This document shows positions 1 through 11,803 of a stretch of 64,000 nt of DNA, in pieces. The DNA comes from Reticulitermes lucifugus (Eukaryota; Arthropoda; Insecta; Blattodea; Rhinotermitidae): contig JAKCWW010000756.1 in the NCBI GenBank assembly GCA_026260175.1, positions 123 through 64,122 of the forward strand, in the 5' to 3' direction. Numbering within the stretch: position 1 is the first letter of the stretch; each line of letters starts with the position of its first letter. Under the pieces are notes generated by a model that worked only from the letters and a program-made list of their open reading frames with translations, was not told the DNA's origin and did no database searches. Both the position numbers and the translations under genes were made by a program.

Positions 1-2849
1 AAATTATTTTGTAACTCAAAATGTATTCAGTAAAATATCAGTTGGTGTTCTAACAACGTAAGTCAATGCTTCAACCGTTCTGCATTCCTTAAATAAACTA
101 CTTCCTACGAATCGTTTCGGAGAATTTTAAAAAAGTAAATTAGGTGCGTACACTTACCCGACTTCCCCTTATATTCTTTTGCTATTTGCGGTTGAACGAG
201 ATTGAAGGTTGTGAATGTTCCGCTATATTTGTGCTTAATGACGTTTTTATTTTCGGCCAATAAAGATGTTCCTGACAACAAGCAAGGCTGTTGTAAGTTC
301 TCCAGGTTCCAAAATAGTTTTATGACTGGACGAGGACATTCCATTTTGTGGCGTGTTTCTGGTGCAAAGAAGACGTGTTGTAGGCTTATCCCGTCCTTGT
401 CTCGTTCTGTGTATGTTTTGCTAAAAGGAGTGAAAGTTGTGATATATTTCGACGCAGTAGTTGGAGTTATTCCAGTAAACGGTTTTATGACCTGCGATGA
501 CTTTTAGGCGTCGGTTGAACGGGAGTCATGAATTAAGGTCATTGTTTTGTTGTAAACATTTATATGTAAAGTGGTGTTAATATTGTAATGTGGGTTAAAT
601 GAGTGCTTAGCAGACAGATGAACATCAATTATAAACTCGATGTGCGTAGTGGTAACCTGATACACGAACTATATACACCTAAGAATCCATTATTCTTTCC
701 GAATAATATGACACGTTTTGCTCGCACTAACTACATGTTCGCACACGCTAAAAAAAACAATTTATGAACGTTATGACATTCTATTAACCATGCGTATATC
801 TTACAGGAAAAATAGGTTTATGAATCATATCACGTTCTTCTCTGTCTGTCGTCATATCACAAGATTTCGCTCCAGCTTTGTATTTTTTAATTTCTTGTCA
901 TTAGTAATACCGACATGATGGTCGTGCGAACGCATGAAGTGGGATCAACACCAGCACCACATTCTTAGAGTCCTGAAGATGTCCGTGGTAATAGACTTTC
1001 GAAGAAAAGGCCCATGAATTTTTTTTGTAGAATGTGACACGACAGCTTGACGGAGGCTACAAACGAAATCAGTAAGGCCTATTTAAGTTCTCGTTAGGTG
1101 TCTGTAACTCCGGAGCCATTGGAGCTAGGCGTATGAAGGGTAAGCCTGTACACGTATGGAGAGACACATGATAGATGATAAACATACAAAATCTATGTGT
1201 GCTGTTTTGAATGATAGAAGTTGCGAACATAGCTTGGTGTGCAACGATAGATTATATGTGAAACGTTTATTAACGTAGAGTTGGATCTGTATAGGCCTAA
1301 GTGCAGATTATTAGCAGAAATGGACAGCAAGACTGTATTATTATTGATTTATGGACTTGCATCAAAATATAGATGAAATTATAAGACGTCTTAATTTATT
1401 GCCAGATGCTGTCTTTGCTGACCGTTACATAACGGCATTGCTGTTTTGAGTCACGCAAGTATGTGGTTTAGGTAATAAAGGTATTGGCGCGTATGGATTT
1501 CCTTTCATTTGGAAATAATGTCAGCTGTGTTGGTCGGTCAGCTATTGATTGTGGATAGGACTACATTATAGTCAGCTCACTATTTTAACGCCGAGAAGAT
1601 TGCATTTGTCGTGTCGTTAGTCCATTTGAGTCATGTTCCATCGGGAATGTTTATTTTTTATCGTCAAATGTGGTGCTGAAGAGATGTCAGCCGGTATGGA
1701 ATCCTGTGTCGTAGTCGGTGATGTTTGTTTCGATATCGAGTCTTTTCTCGATTTAAGGCTCTCTGTAAGTTGTTCAAGTAGGTAATGAAATTCGTTCTCG
1801 AACACTGTAGACTCTATAGCTGTTATTTGCATTTTGTAACTGTCGCGGTCATTCGTTTGTGGCTTCCGTTTAATAACCAAATGAAACGTCTCACAAAATT
1901 TTGTGCAACGGTGACAGTTGCATTTACTTTAGTTTCTTTGAATACATAAGAGGAGTTGTATGCTGCAAAGACATTTTGTGACATGGAAACGATAAAGGAT
2001 GTAGAATATTTTCTGTGATACGTAGTATTGATTTATCGATATCAACCGACACTCGAAATGTACCGTAATACATTACAGATAAGCAGTAACTAGTTTTTTC
2101 ATACAGCATTGCAGTATCTACATGCTGTACCTGGTTTGAAAATGGCTCATTCCTGATACTCGATGTAGGTCCTTGGGTCTGTTTGCCTTGCTGGCGCTGT
2201 GCAATGTGCCCAAGGCTTTGTATTTTTAAGTGTGCTCAGTGTGTTGGAGGAGTTTGTAAATGTGAACACTTCTTTTGCCTCCGTTCCTCGAAAGGCGGGT
2301 ATTGACAAAGAGGTTTCCGCCTTTTGTGGCACTTTTCCATAACCGTTAATGTTTTTGCTGTTTGTACCTAAACCCTGTTTTCCAGAATATTTAGGACTTA
2401 TTACTTTTCATATTTTCGCGATCACGATGTAAATCCAGACGATTTTATCATAATCTTGCATAGTCGACGCTGAGCGGCAGCGATTCTGAAGTGCAGCCAC
2501 CATCCTTTTCTTATGAATGCCAAACATCTTAACCGGATTTAAGATGCAAAATATTGTTCCAGTCTTGGGAAATTATTTTTCTTCTGCGCAACTTCGGGTG
2601 GATATTCGAATACGTGAATTGTTTTGATGCAGCCGTTTTTTGACGCGATATTACGTTTAATAACATTCTTTGAATTAAATCTAAGCATATTATTCTTAGG
2701 TCTTTAAATTAATTTTTTCATTCGTTGTGCTTAGTTCGGAACTTCTGCGTGGAATTTATATTACGTCTTAATGAAGTACTATTTCTTCTGAAGGAAGTAG
2801 CCTATTTTTTCTTCAACGCCTGCCTTTATCGGTTTAGGTATCCAGCAAC
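1..2849. other. Unassigned stretch, no gene recognised
   Basis: Only short open frames (under 105 codons) without recognisable motifs occur on either strand. Base usage is AT-rich with frequent CpG, like the rest of the upstream region. It is either 5' intron of mnb or intergenic DNA. Confidence 0.5.
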
Positions 2850-2892
2850 AAACTAACACACTTTATTCTAATATCACCGTGCATTTTTGAAC

Positions 2893-3299
2893 ATTAATAC
2901 TGTTTTACACTAACCAAATGCACTTATTTATTTAAAGAACACTAAAATATTATTTAAAATATTAGATAAAAACCCCTACATATGTTTCGGCTTATCGATA
3001 AGCCATCTTCAGGGGGTGTCACTACTGCTTGCTTTTAAAAACGCGTACACATATTGGTCCTATATATGGTCACATATAAGTGGTGAAAGAAAGTCTAGTG
3101 AGATATGGTGAAGACTATATTCCTCAACAGAGGAGCAATATGTGTACGTGTATTTTAAAAGCAAGCAGTTGTGACACCCCCTGAAGATGGCTTATCGATA
3201 AGCCGAAACATATGTAGGGTTTTTATCTAATATTTTAAAGAATATTTTAGTGTTCTTTAAATAAATTAGTGCATTTGGTTGGTGTAAAACAGTATTAAT
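2893..3299. mobile_element. Foldback (inverted-repeat) element with hammerhead-like motifs in both arms
   Basis: Two arms of about 168 bases, 2893-3060 and 3132-3299, are near-perfect reverse complements with a loop of about 71 bases. Each arm contains CTGAAGAT, then a hairpin GGCTTA-TCGA-TAAGCC, then GAAAC: plus strand 3181-3209, minus strand 3012-2984. A 13-base direct repeat, AAACTAACACACT, lies at 2850-2862 and again at 3300-3312. The right copy abuts the arm and the left copy is 30 bases outside it, so it may be a target-site duplication around a slightly longer element (2863-3299). No coding capacity is seen, so this is a non-autonomous element of unknown class. Confidence 0.85.
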
Positions 3300-3312
3300 A
3301 AACTAACACACT

Positions 3313-3550
3313 GTTTTTCTCGCAAATTAAATTTTCGTATGGCACATGTGCAACATACGAAAGCGTATCCAGAAGTTGCCGCCCGTGCCGGTAGGGCTGA
3401 AAACGGCATGTAGTATACCTTTCTGCCGTTGAGTGCCGTAGTATCGCTATCGTCTGAGTCGGTATAATGAGTTTTGCAACCGTACCCGTCTGCGTTGCTT
3501 CTCAACGGGGGTTTAATTTTTTCGTGCGAAGGGCGATACTCGATTTTCTA
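3313..3550. other. Short spacer, nothing recognised
   Basis: This lies between the foldback element and the mariner relic. It may include the 5' end of the mariner element, but no terminal inverted repeat could be picked out. Confidence 0.4.
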
Positions 3551-4500
3551 ATGGCTACTTTCAAGGAACAGCACATTTGTGTTAAGTTGTCCTTCAGACT
3601 CGGGAAAGATGCATCGGAGACGCATAAAACGCTCAAGACAGAGTTCGGGTAGAATGCCACGGGAAGGAAACACGTTTTAGTGTTTTTCTTGGTTCAAATA
3701 TGGGGTAGCTTCGGTTGAAGATTATGAGCGTTCAGTTTGTAATGCAGAGTACACAGACGAAAACGTATAGGAAGTTCGCAAAATCGTTAATGAAGATCGA
3801 CGAAGTACCATTTCGGAGGTCGTTGGCAGGTTAGACCTTCCGTTTGGAACATGCCGGCGAATATACGCGAAGTTGGTGCCTTGGTTGCTCGCAGACGAAC
3901 GGAAGCAGCGGCGTGTGTTTATGTGCCGGGAACTCAAGGATTAAGTCAGAAACGATCAAAACTTCCTTCTGAGTGTCATGACAGGAGACAAGTCCTGGGT
4001 TTACTATTCCGACTCAGAAAGCGTGGCACGTGAGGTCGAACATCTCAAAGGCACATTGGTGTTCTTTTTGACTGTGGGGGGCATTGTACATAAGGAATGT
4101 TTATCCTTCAGGCCAAATGGTTAACCAGAAGGGTTTGCAACATCTTAGGGAGCAAGTTCGCTGAAAAAAGTCCGGTACGATGGCGTAACGTGGACTGGTT
4201 TTGATTCACCATGATAGTGCGTTGGCACACACTACTTTGTCAGTGATGCAATTTTCGGTCGCTAGAAACGTGGTTGGGGACCTACATCCTCGTTACAAGC
4301 CTGATTTGGCCCCTTGTGATTTCATCTTTCTTCCGCGAATGAAATCGCATGTGCGAGGGCATCGTATCTAACGCACCCCTGAAATTCAGGAACGATTGCT
4401 GACCGCCTTCACGCGATTGCGAAAAGTCACTGTAATCGGTGCTTCCAGCAGTGGCAGAAACGCTGGACCCGTTGCGTAAACCCGGACTTTGGAAGGGGCA
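3551..4500 (+). pseudogene. Mariner transposase, decayed copy
   Basis: The reading frame shifts several times, but pieces of mariner transposase follow in the right order. The N-terminal helix-turn-helix region reads EQHICVKLSFRLGKDASET (from about 3566). A VRKIVNEDRRSTISE segment lies near 3775-3820. The first catalytic Asp is in TGDKSW (codon 3987), the second in HHDSA (4213) and the third in LAPCDF (4318). The last two are exactly 34 residues apart, the D34D signature of mariner. The C-terminal CFQQWQKRWTRC is near 4441-4477. The length (about 950 bases) is near the usual 1.0-1.05 kb coding region. Frameshifts and stops make it inactive. It is a cut-and-paste DNA transposon relic unrelated to host function. 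Confidence 0.9.
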
Positions 4501-4757
4501 ACAGTGACCAGTAACAAAGATGAGTGTATATTTCGTTATCGACTGGAAAGTTATGGATAGGCGCTCGTATGCACAAATTCTTCATCCCTTGTATGACTGT
4601 TTGTTGAACTTTCCACTGCAGTACGCATTTTATTTACAAATACTTGCAAATCGTCTTCGTAAGAAAAGGGATTGCTATTTTTTTTCTGTAATGTAGATTA
4701 TATGAAACGCATGTCACAACTTTTTGTCATCTTCGTTATACATGTTGCTAACTAACT
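4501..4757. other. Spacer, nothing recognised
   Basis: This is probably the 3' flank of the mariner relic. No inverted terminal repeat is recognised. It ends in a short CTAA repeat near 4748-4762. Confidence 0.4.
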
Positions 4758-4958
4758 AACTACATAGAGCAGAGTCCTTCTTGAGCAGCTAACAGGTCGG
4801 CAGCTAGTCAAGAAATTCCACGCGTTTTATGGAACCCAAAGGTTCATTACTGCATTCACAAGAGCCCGCCACCTGTCCCTATCCTGAGCCATATCAATCC
4901 AGTCCCTGCCCCATCCCACTTCTTGAAGATCCATTTTAATATTATCCTCCGATCTGTA
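4758..4958 (-). mobile_element. LINE 3'-end fragment
   Basis: On the minus strand this matches the C-terminal end of a non-LTR retrotransposon open reading frame, the segment that reads [14 protein letters not shown]…[18 protein letters not shown] in better copies, followed by its short 3' end next to the CTCCATGG-like terminus. The best copy in this window is at 24948-25375. Only the last roughly 200 bases are present, as expected from 5' truncation. The frame is broken. Confidence 0.75.
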
Positions 4959-5058
4959 TTTATCACGTTACGAAACACATACATGTTGCTTTGAAGATCC
5001 ATTTTAATATTATCCTCCGATCTGTATTTATCACGTTACGAAACACATACATGTTGCT
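4923..5058. repeat. Perfect 68-base tandem duplication
   Basis: Bases 4923-4990 and 4991-5058 are identical, each starting TTGAAGATCC and ending ACATGTTGCT. The unit begins inside the LINE fragment and runs into flanking DNA, so the duplication happened after the LINE inserted. Perfect identity means it is recent or an assembly artefact. Confidence 0.95.
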
Positions 5059-5946
5059 AGGAGTGTAAATTACGGAGTAGTTAATGCCTTCTTTGGTAAA
5101 AGGACATTATTTTGCAGAAACAACTTGTAGTTTGTAAACGTTACCAGGTTTAAGGAGTCACGAAATCCATTAACAGCTTGAGAATTTTCGTGTGTCATAG
5201 AGGAAACAAAGTGCGAGTCTCGCTTCTTGCAGTGCGGGCATTGTGATCAGCAGCTTCGTATTACACTGTTATTCTTTAAACTTCCGCATATTTGTACACA
5301 TATTTAGCCGATGGGCTGCCAGTATTTATGTCGTCTTCTGCTGTTTCAGCCACTTCAGATGAGAGGGTATGCTCAAGAGTCTCTTTTTCCAACAGAATGG
5401 CCAAGAAATTTGTAAGTCGAGACTTCTAGAAGTTGTAACTTACCACTTGTTGCTGCGGATTTCATGATCACATATGTGATAACCCTTCTTCATGTTGTTA
5501 AAAACTGAAACATATTCAAAACTGCACACAGCGCATGTAGGCCTATCAATGAAGTTGTTTGCAGCGTGAGGACACGGAATATACTACTTGGTGGTTTTAA
5601 AACTTCAGATTCAAATAAAGAGGTATGTCGATCGCAATCTATACCTTCACGCCAGCACGCCAATTACAACAGAACGCCCCACCTCTACAATACGGCCGTA
5701 CACGCGTACGCGTCCTCACGCATACGCACGACAGTCTTGGTCTGAGCCACCACCGTGTAAGGAACTTGAAGGAATAAGTTATAAACGCACTGTCACCTAC
5801 TGAGACCGCTAGGGAAATGGCTGGATAGAATAGAAACTAGACACCAAGAACAATTGATCTTTAGTATGTAAGTTTAAAATTACGTGGATTACGGATTTTA
5901 CAAAGTGTGAAGCATCAGTAATGAAAGAACAAGTAATAAGTAGGGC
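5059..5946. other. Unassigned stretch
   Basis: No gene, RNA or transposon was recognised. The longest open frame is 71 codons (5588-5803) and shows no motif. Confidence 0.4.
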
Positions 5947-5972
5947 ATATATATATATATATATATATATAT
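5947..5972. repeat. (AT)n microsatellite
   Basis: Thirteen uninterrupted AT units. Confidence 0.95.
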
Positions 5973-7094
5973 GCAAAATTAGGAGATACGTATTTTGAAA
6001 AGAATGTATACCTCTTTGTAATACTGCTTTCCACGCTCTTGTATCTCACATCAGACCTCCGTAATAGAGGACTTCCCTCATTTTGTGTTCAAGATTTTTT
6101 TTTCGATTTATTTCCGTCCGTTCTTTATTTCTGGAGCGTGTAACCTCTGACAGCCTGCGCACGGACAATACTCCTTGCATTCGACTTTGCATGGTTTTTG
6201 AATTGACATAACATTGTTAAATAATTTGATGATAACATAGGACTCTGGATGATAAACTCAGAGCTGGCTTTGCACCATATGAAGCGATCTGTGAAAAGGA
6301 CACTGCAGTGTTGAAATATGGGTATCACGTGTCGAGTTTCATTACTCAGCTGAGGCAACTTACATTTGCCATGCATGGATTTAAATTTGCCCATCATCAT
6401 CGCTAAAACTTGTGATGAAGTTGGCAGCGCTGAGGAAATCCTGTTGTCTCTCTTTGTAACGTGTAAATAGCTGGAGATAATGCCTGCAGACAAGTGGTTC
6501 AAGGCTCTTATGTGCGAGAAACTATTTGTTGCTGCAGCTTGTGTATAGCCTCTATCCAAACTGTCGCTTTGATCCTCTGAAATCTGAATCCAAGCTCTGT
6601 CGTTCTTCTCTCGCTCCAGTTGCTACGAAGTAGGACAGTTGTGGTTTGAGCAGAATTCGATTCCGCTCCTGGACAAATGGGTTGCAAGATTGATAGAACA
6701 GATGATAACGTCTTATTATTTATCTGTAGGCCTTCATCCTGTTCTCGAATTCCACGGTACGGTCCCCTTTTAGGTGCAGTGTATTCTGATTGGAGAGCTG
6801 GGCAAGCATACGTCGGATACTGATACTGTATATCATGGGGGGTTTTCGGCCTTTTCCAGGTGCGCTCTGCTCTTGCAAAATTTTCCCTCGTCGCTATGTC
6901 ACTCATTCGGCGTGTGTGTCTTAACGAATCGTCCAGTTGAAATGCACATATTTACTCTGCTAATCCGTCGTGTGTACGCATGACTACAGACTTGTTGACG
7001 GTTGTAATGAGAAGGTAAAATGCAACAAAAACAACATTCCTCTATGTGTGACTTACATTCACTTCATGGCGCTCACTCTTTTTTGAGACGCCAT
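5973..7094. other. Unassigned stretch
   Basis: Minus-strand open frames at 6125-6559 (144 codons) and 6508-6906 (132 codons) overlap one another and show no domain, motif or splice-consistent structure. I regard them as chance. Confidence 0.4.
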
Positions 7095-7285
7095 TAGTCT
7101 GTCAGCAGGTGAAGAAGTTCCTTGTGTGGAATATGAAGGTTCCATACCTGTGTTCATTGGACCCTGCGTAAGCCAAATTAATTCAGTCAATAACCTGACG
7201 CCCTGTTTGTTTAAGGCCATTTTAATATTATCATCCCATCAATGCTTGGATCTCCCAAATGTTTTTCTTGCCTTGTGCTTTTCAA
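7095..7285 (-). mobile_element. LINE 3'-end fragment, strongly diverged
   Basis: This aligns by eye to the other minus-strand LINE ends. The segment around 7199-7235 preserves the GGCCATTTTAATATTATC block (reverse complement of the KMDL coding segment), and the GAAGAAGTTCC and GGTTCCATACC blocks appear in the same order as in 24948-25375. It is older than the other copies. Confidence 0.6.
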
Positions 7286-7851
7286 ATTAAAATTCTATAT
7301 ACATTTCTAATCATTGCCATTCTTTATAGATGTCCCACTCATCGCGTGCTCTATGATTTGTACAAGTTATTTTATTAAGAATATAGTTAATCTACTGAGT
7401 AATTATGCAGATGTCTTTACCAAACGCAGAATTCTGTAATGAAGTTAGTAGGTTTGCAGTTCTTTGGCTAGCTGCTATAGTATATACTCGTCGCTGTATA
7501 TAGGCCAAGTAAGGTAGGCTACATGTAACAAAATATTGCTTGTGAGTTAAGTGGCTATATGTGATCACTGAACTCTCGTAAAGGCTTTTGTATACATTGT
7601 AACCGTCCCTTCACACGCTGGTAATGCCCCGGCTTTTTGATTACGTCTGGGCGTCGCTCGTCGGTGACAGAAACGTCATCGTGCAGGGGCCGTTTATTAG
7701 GAAGCGTCAGACCGCAGCTCACTAACTCCGTCACCACAAGATGATGCTCTGGGTAAGCACACACTCTTCAAGCAGGTTAATTTATTCGCTGAAGTCACTT
7801 AAGTGGTTTAGAGCTGGAATTGCCGACTGCTGTCTCTCTCTTTCACACACA
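7286..7851. other. Unassigned stretch
   Basis: Nothing recognised. The first 100 bases may be a continuation of the diverged LINE. Confidence 0.4.
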
Positions 7852-7855
7852 CAGT

Positions 7856-8891
7856 AAACCCCCCGTATTTGCGAACTCAGCACTGGCGAATTCGCCAATT
7901 CGCTATAAAATATTAGTAACCATTTATAGTATTAGTAACTATTTATTCAGTATTCGCGTGAGTCTAAATGCACTTATTCACGGTAACGACCGTGGCAGTC
8001 TGGCAACGCTTTATGATCCTGCGTTTAATGCGCTAGGAAAATTGGTGGTAAAAGATGTGATGATATGAGGAAAGAAAAGTCGAGGACGCAAATGAAAAGG
8101 CAGAGGAACCGACAAATGAAGAGTTGGATCGTCTGGCTGACAAAGGTAACAGTGAATAGCGTTGATGATGACGGTGATACAACTAAACTAAAGACATTTA
8201 ATTCTGCTAAGCTTTTGACATTATTGAATACACTTAATAACGTATGTAATGAGCTTCTTGACTGTATTCCTGTTTTAGATCGAAGCTTGAAATTTAAGAG
8301 AGCCGTTACTGTTGCAGCTGTCTCTTACATTGAATATATGAAACACATTAGAAGGCAGGCTAAACAGACAGCACTGTACTTGAAACTGTTGGCAGTACTG
8401 ATCCTCAACCCTCTTCAAGCTCACTTGGAAATGAAGGGAAAAGAAAAAAAGAGAAGAACAAAGAAAATGTCGAAGAAGAAAGCATTGTGCAGAAACCGAA
8501 AAAGGAGGTAGAGGAAGAGAGGCTGTTAGAGGAGAGAACTGAAATGCAATAAATTGTTTTATTGTATTGTGTAAATGCAGTGTTATGAATGTAAATTACA
8601 GTGTAATCAGTTGTTTGTTGTATTCTGCTATTATTACGTTACTTGTGGTCTGTACTTCTGATACTGTAAGTTGAATTCCACTTTTTTGTTAATTTCCTTT
8701 ACAGAACCATTCTCTATATGATTCTTAAAAATAGTGTTAGAAACATCATTTGAAGTCAGAAGCATTAGAAGAAACGTTCTGGTGTCGAGGAACCAAACTC
8801 TTTGGTTTCTGAAGTCACGTAGTTCATTATTCGCGAATTCAGTATTCATGATGTGTTCCAAGAACGTAACCCTCGCAAATGCAGGGGGTTT
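7856..8891 (+). mobile_element. Tigger/pogo-like DNA transposon, internally deleted
   Basis: The ends are inverted repeats of the form AAACCCCCYGYATTTGCGA at 7856-7874 and, in reverse complement, 8873-8891. Next to the right end, a TTCGCGAATA-like segment (8829-8841) also resembles pogo/Tigger termini. Inside is the decayed C-terminal part of the transposase on the + strand. EEPTNEELDRL ends at a stop at 8157-8159, then after a frame change come NKLKTF-like helices and the terminal KQTALYLKL (about 8180-8400). Tigger transposases typically end in a similar KQTTLD-type tail. At about 1.04 kb it is well short of the usual 2 kb or more, so the catalytic core is missing. Confidence 0.75.
8076..8405 (+). 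pseudogene. Tigger/pogo-type transposase C-terminus, broken
   Basis: The segment lies inside the element at 7856-8891. Two frames are needed to read it: acidic EKAEEPTNEELDRLAD first, then a helical region ending RRQAKQTALYLKL. The DDE catalytic domain is absent. The following lysine/arginine-rich run to 8511 (KGKEKKRRTKK) has no counterpart that I know of. Confidence 0.6.
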
Positions 8892-10736
8892 GTCGTCAGA
8901 CTGAACCAGTGCTAGTAATGACGGTAAAATACGGAAATGAATAACTACCGAACGAAGAGCATGCAGACTGAACATTGAATGCTGGCCGATTTGCCGAAAG
9001 GCACTACCCAAAATATTTCGACAGTGACCTCACGCTCATGAACCAAACAACCAACCAACCAGAGAGATGACTACCGGCGGAAGTTGCGCGGAGGGCAATG
9101 CGACATCCCTTGTTCCGTTTACCCATCAGTACCTTCGCACTGACTGATCGCACTGCTGGGCCTGTGATATGGAAATTTTGTAACTACAACTTGCGCTGAC
9201 AGTTTTCCGGTCTTGGCTATCTAACATTGCCTTACGTAGTGGATGCAAAGCATTTTCGCGGGCTTGAATTTTTGAATTGAATTTTCTGATTGGCTCAGCA
9301 CATATAATTTGGAGAACCTCGGTTCTGCGCCAAAAATACCAATTGAATGTGATTATCGGTTGTCAGATAGGTTATCAGAACAGCTTTCTTCCGAAGACCT
9401 GGCACATGGAAGAGATGGTCTCGTCGATCACATACTAATTTATGAGTGTGTTTTTCTTTTTATTCGTCACCTTCTATTGGATACCTGATGCTATTTTTTC
9501 GTGGGATAAAACAGCCGTAGGGTGCATCTGCCTAGTGTCGAGATTAAGAATGCGTGGACCTGTACTGTTTTACCGTATGCCTTAAAGTTATGCTACCCGG
9601 TTAAGAGGAGCAACGTTACCTTTTCACATTGTTGTAATACAAAAACTGTGAGTCCGGTAAGATTGCTGTGCACTCCGTGGTTTGCCCCTCAGCACAGCGG
9701 TCTGTATCGATGTGAACGTATAGTTGGTTGCAGTGTTCATCATCGGTGGCAGGCCAATTACGGTTCGCTCGGCATCTGTACTGGCAGTTAACCCAGTTCG
9801 TGCATGTTTTGTTGAACGAGTTCTGATGGTGACGTTTTGGCGTCGATCACTAGGACACAGGGATAATTAGTTGTCCTTGTTAGCTCATTGTGTTAAAGAC
9901 ACATTACCTTACGCCCGGCCTTCAGCCAAACCTTAACTCTGTGCGGTTTGCCTGTTTATGAATGGCTGACATTTTTTCGAATAAATACTAAGTTTTATCT
10001 CTGCCCATCTCGCAATTTGTGCCTGACTACTTGTTCGTAACGTTGCTCAGAGTACTTACTTGCAAAGGTGGCCTTTAGTTTGAAATGGTTACACTTGGCA
10101 TGCTGTTTTCAAAGTCATAGATTCGTTCGGATGCTGGTTTCACGAAATATAATGCGCAAATTAACGTACATAGTTTTTAAAACGAGACTTACGTACCAGC
10201 GATTTTAAATTGTAATCCTGGCTCCTGTTGCATAATTTACTGCCGTGTGATCGTCTCTGAGCATGAAACAACAGTTTTTCTCACACCTAGGTCTCCTCGG
10301 TGGGTCCGTTTCCTCTAGATTAAGACTAAATTCTTGTATGCATGAAAAAACTTCTTCGCGTCACTTATTTCACCACGAACTGTGTTTTGACAAATTTACG
10401 AAGTAATCGTTTTTAGAGCTTTGTAGGTTTTTCTGCGTACGTTGTTCGTCTCTTGTATGGAAAATTTAGACGAAGGTAGGATTTCAGATGTGTACATGCA
10501 TTTCGGTTGGTTGTCACTTTGTAGCCCTTTGTCCGCCAGTTACTCGTCAACAGGTTCCTGACTAGAAATGTCAATTAACTATCTGTTCTTCCTGATTTGA
10601 GACGTTTTACTCTTTTAAACTGCTTTATTTAACGGCGCTGTCGTTTGCCAATATTATGTATCGTCGATTACAGATGATTGAATGAGTGTGAAGCGTCAGT
10701 GAAAAGTTACTGACAGGTTAAACCGACGTGGTAAAA
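8892..10736. other. Unassigned stretch of 1.8 kb
   Basis: No gene or repeat was recognised. The 89-codon open frame at 9522-9791 has no motif. Short CCAA repeats occur at 9041-9060. Confidence 0.4.
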
Positions 10737-10848
10737 AAAACCTGTCAGGTGCCACTTTTTTCACACCTCATATCCTACGTGGGTTGGCCAGGAATCGAAT
10801 CCGGGCCTCTGCGGTAAGAAGCCGGCTATTCACCGCCTCACTTTTTTT
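10737..10848 (-). mobile_element. tRNA-derived SINE-like fragment
   Basis: On the minus strand there is a tRNA-like head with a B-box-like GGATTCGATTCC (10793-10804), a weak A-box region near 10830-10845, and a downstream T-run (plus-strand A-run at 10733-10740). It cannot fold into a complete tRNA. Its family differs from the SINEs at 18263 and 51184. Confidence 0.45.
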
Positions 10849-11687
10849 ATCGAGAGGATAGCAGGCAATTGTGATCGCAAGAGCCGATTTTTCCTTTTTC
10901 TGGAAGGAAAGCAGGCTAAAAAGGGGCTTTCGGTGGTTCAGGAATATAGTCGCTGATTGTTCTGAGAACTGTGTGAGACTGTTCGGGCTTACAGGCGGGG
11001 AAACAATTTAATTGAACCTTAGAAATGAGGTGATTCTGGTGCTGCACGTGATAAAGCCTTACCGCATGCTACATTGTGAATATTTACACCGAACTTGTTG
11101 TATGTAGGCCTGGTACGTAGCGTGTTTTGTGTTTACAGTTGTTCATTGCCATTTCTTTCGCTGCTTTACATGAGTTTGTAGGATATGGTTGTTTCTGATG
11201 CAACTTAAAGATTTCTTTCCGTATATCTAAGAAACGTTTTGATTCGAAGTCTGAGTGCAACATGATGACCTCGCCGTTTTGGCTTCTTCATGTAAGTTGG
11301 ACTGTTATGTCGCATCGTCGTGACTCATTATTTTAGGCTGTTCTGTGAAAACCGGAATAGGTTAGTAGAATGCTTATGCGACACCATTTTGAATGATGCT
11401 TGGATATTTTGTGTGTTTTAATGTGGTATTCGATGACCCTCCAGTTTGGGGGTCGGTTGGAGGGCTAAGAAATTCGTAGCGTTAACAAAGTAATATTTTA
11501 CGCCTGTTACACCACTTCGTTCTTGGCATCCACTTCAGGATAGAGTCCAGTGTTCCGTAGTTCATATGTACACTGCTTGATTGTAGACCATCAAATCATT
11601 TCTTGTCGGTGATGGGGTATCATCAGTTCTAGGCATGCGGTCTTCGAGAATCTGGACTTTGTTACTGGGTGTTCGGATTGTAGTAGG
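10849..11687. other. Unassigned stretch
   Basis: Nothing recognised. Confidence 0.4.
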
Positions 11688-11803
11688 TTGTGACACCATG
11701 TAGTATTGTAGATGAATACCTACGTTTCGGAGGGACATACTGCTTCCTGTTTCAAGATTCTGATCGAAGTGACCCTGAAGATGTATCCGGCCGAAACGTT
11801 ACC
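11688..11803 (+). repeat. 'VTPCxLV…RFGG' interspersed repeat with CTGAAGATG/CGAAACG motif
   Basis: The translation reads VTPCSIVDEYLRFGGTYC and then SDPEDVSGRN. This is a repeat I recognise as common in Blattodean sequence but cannot place in a transposon class. Copies in this window are at 29083-29215 and 53110-53372 (minus). The motif CTGAAGAT (11775-11782) is followed by CGAAACG (11792-11798), as in the foldback elements, though the intervening bases form no strong hairpin here. Confidence 0.6.

Noticed and set aside
972-1010. CTGAAGATGTCC… as another hammerhead-like motif
   Set aside because: The required GAAAC does not follow (TTCGAAGAAAAGG only) and the spacer does not pair convincingly. 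CTGAAGATG at 19115 was rejected for the same reason.
6125-6906. Two overlapping minus-strand frames of 144 and 132 codons
   Set aside because: No recognisable domain, mutually overlapping, and no splice signals supporting an exon.
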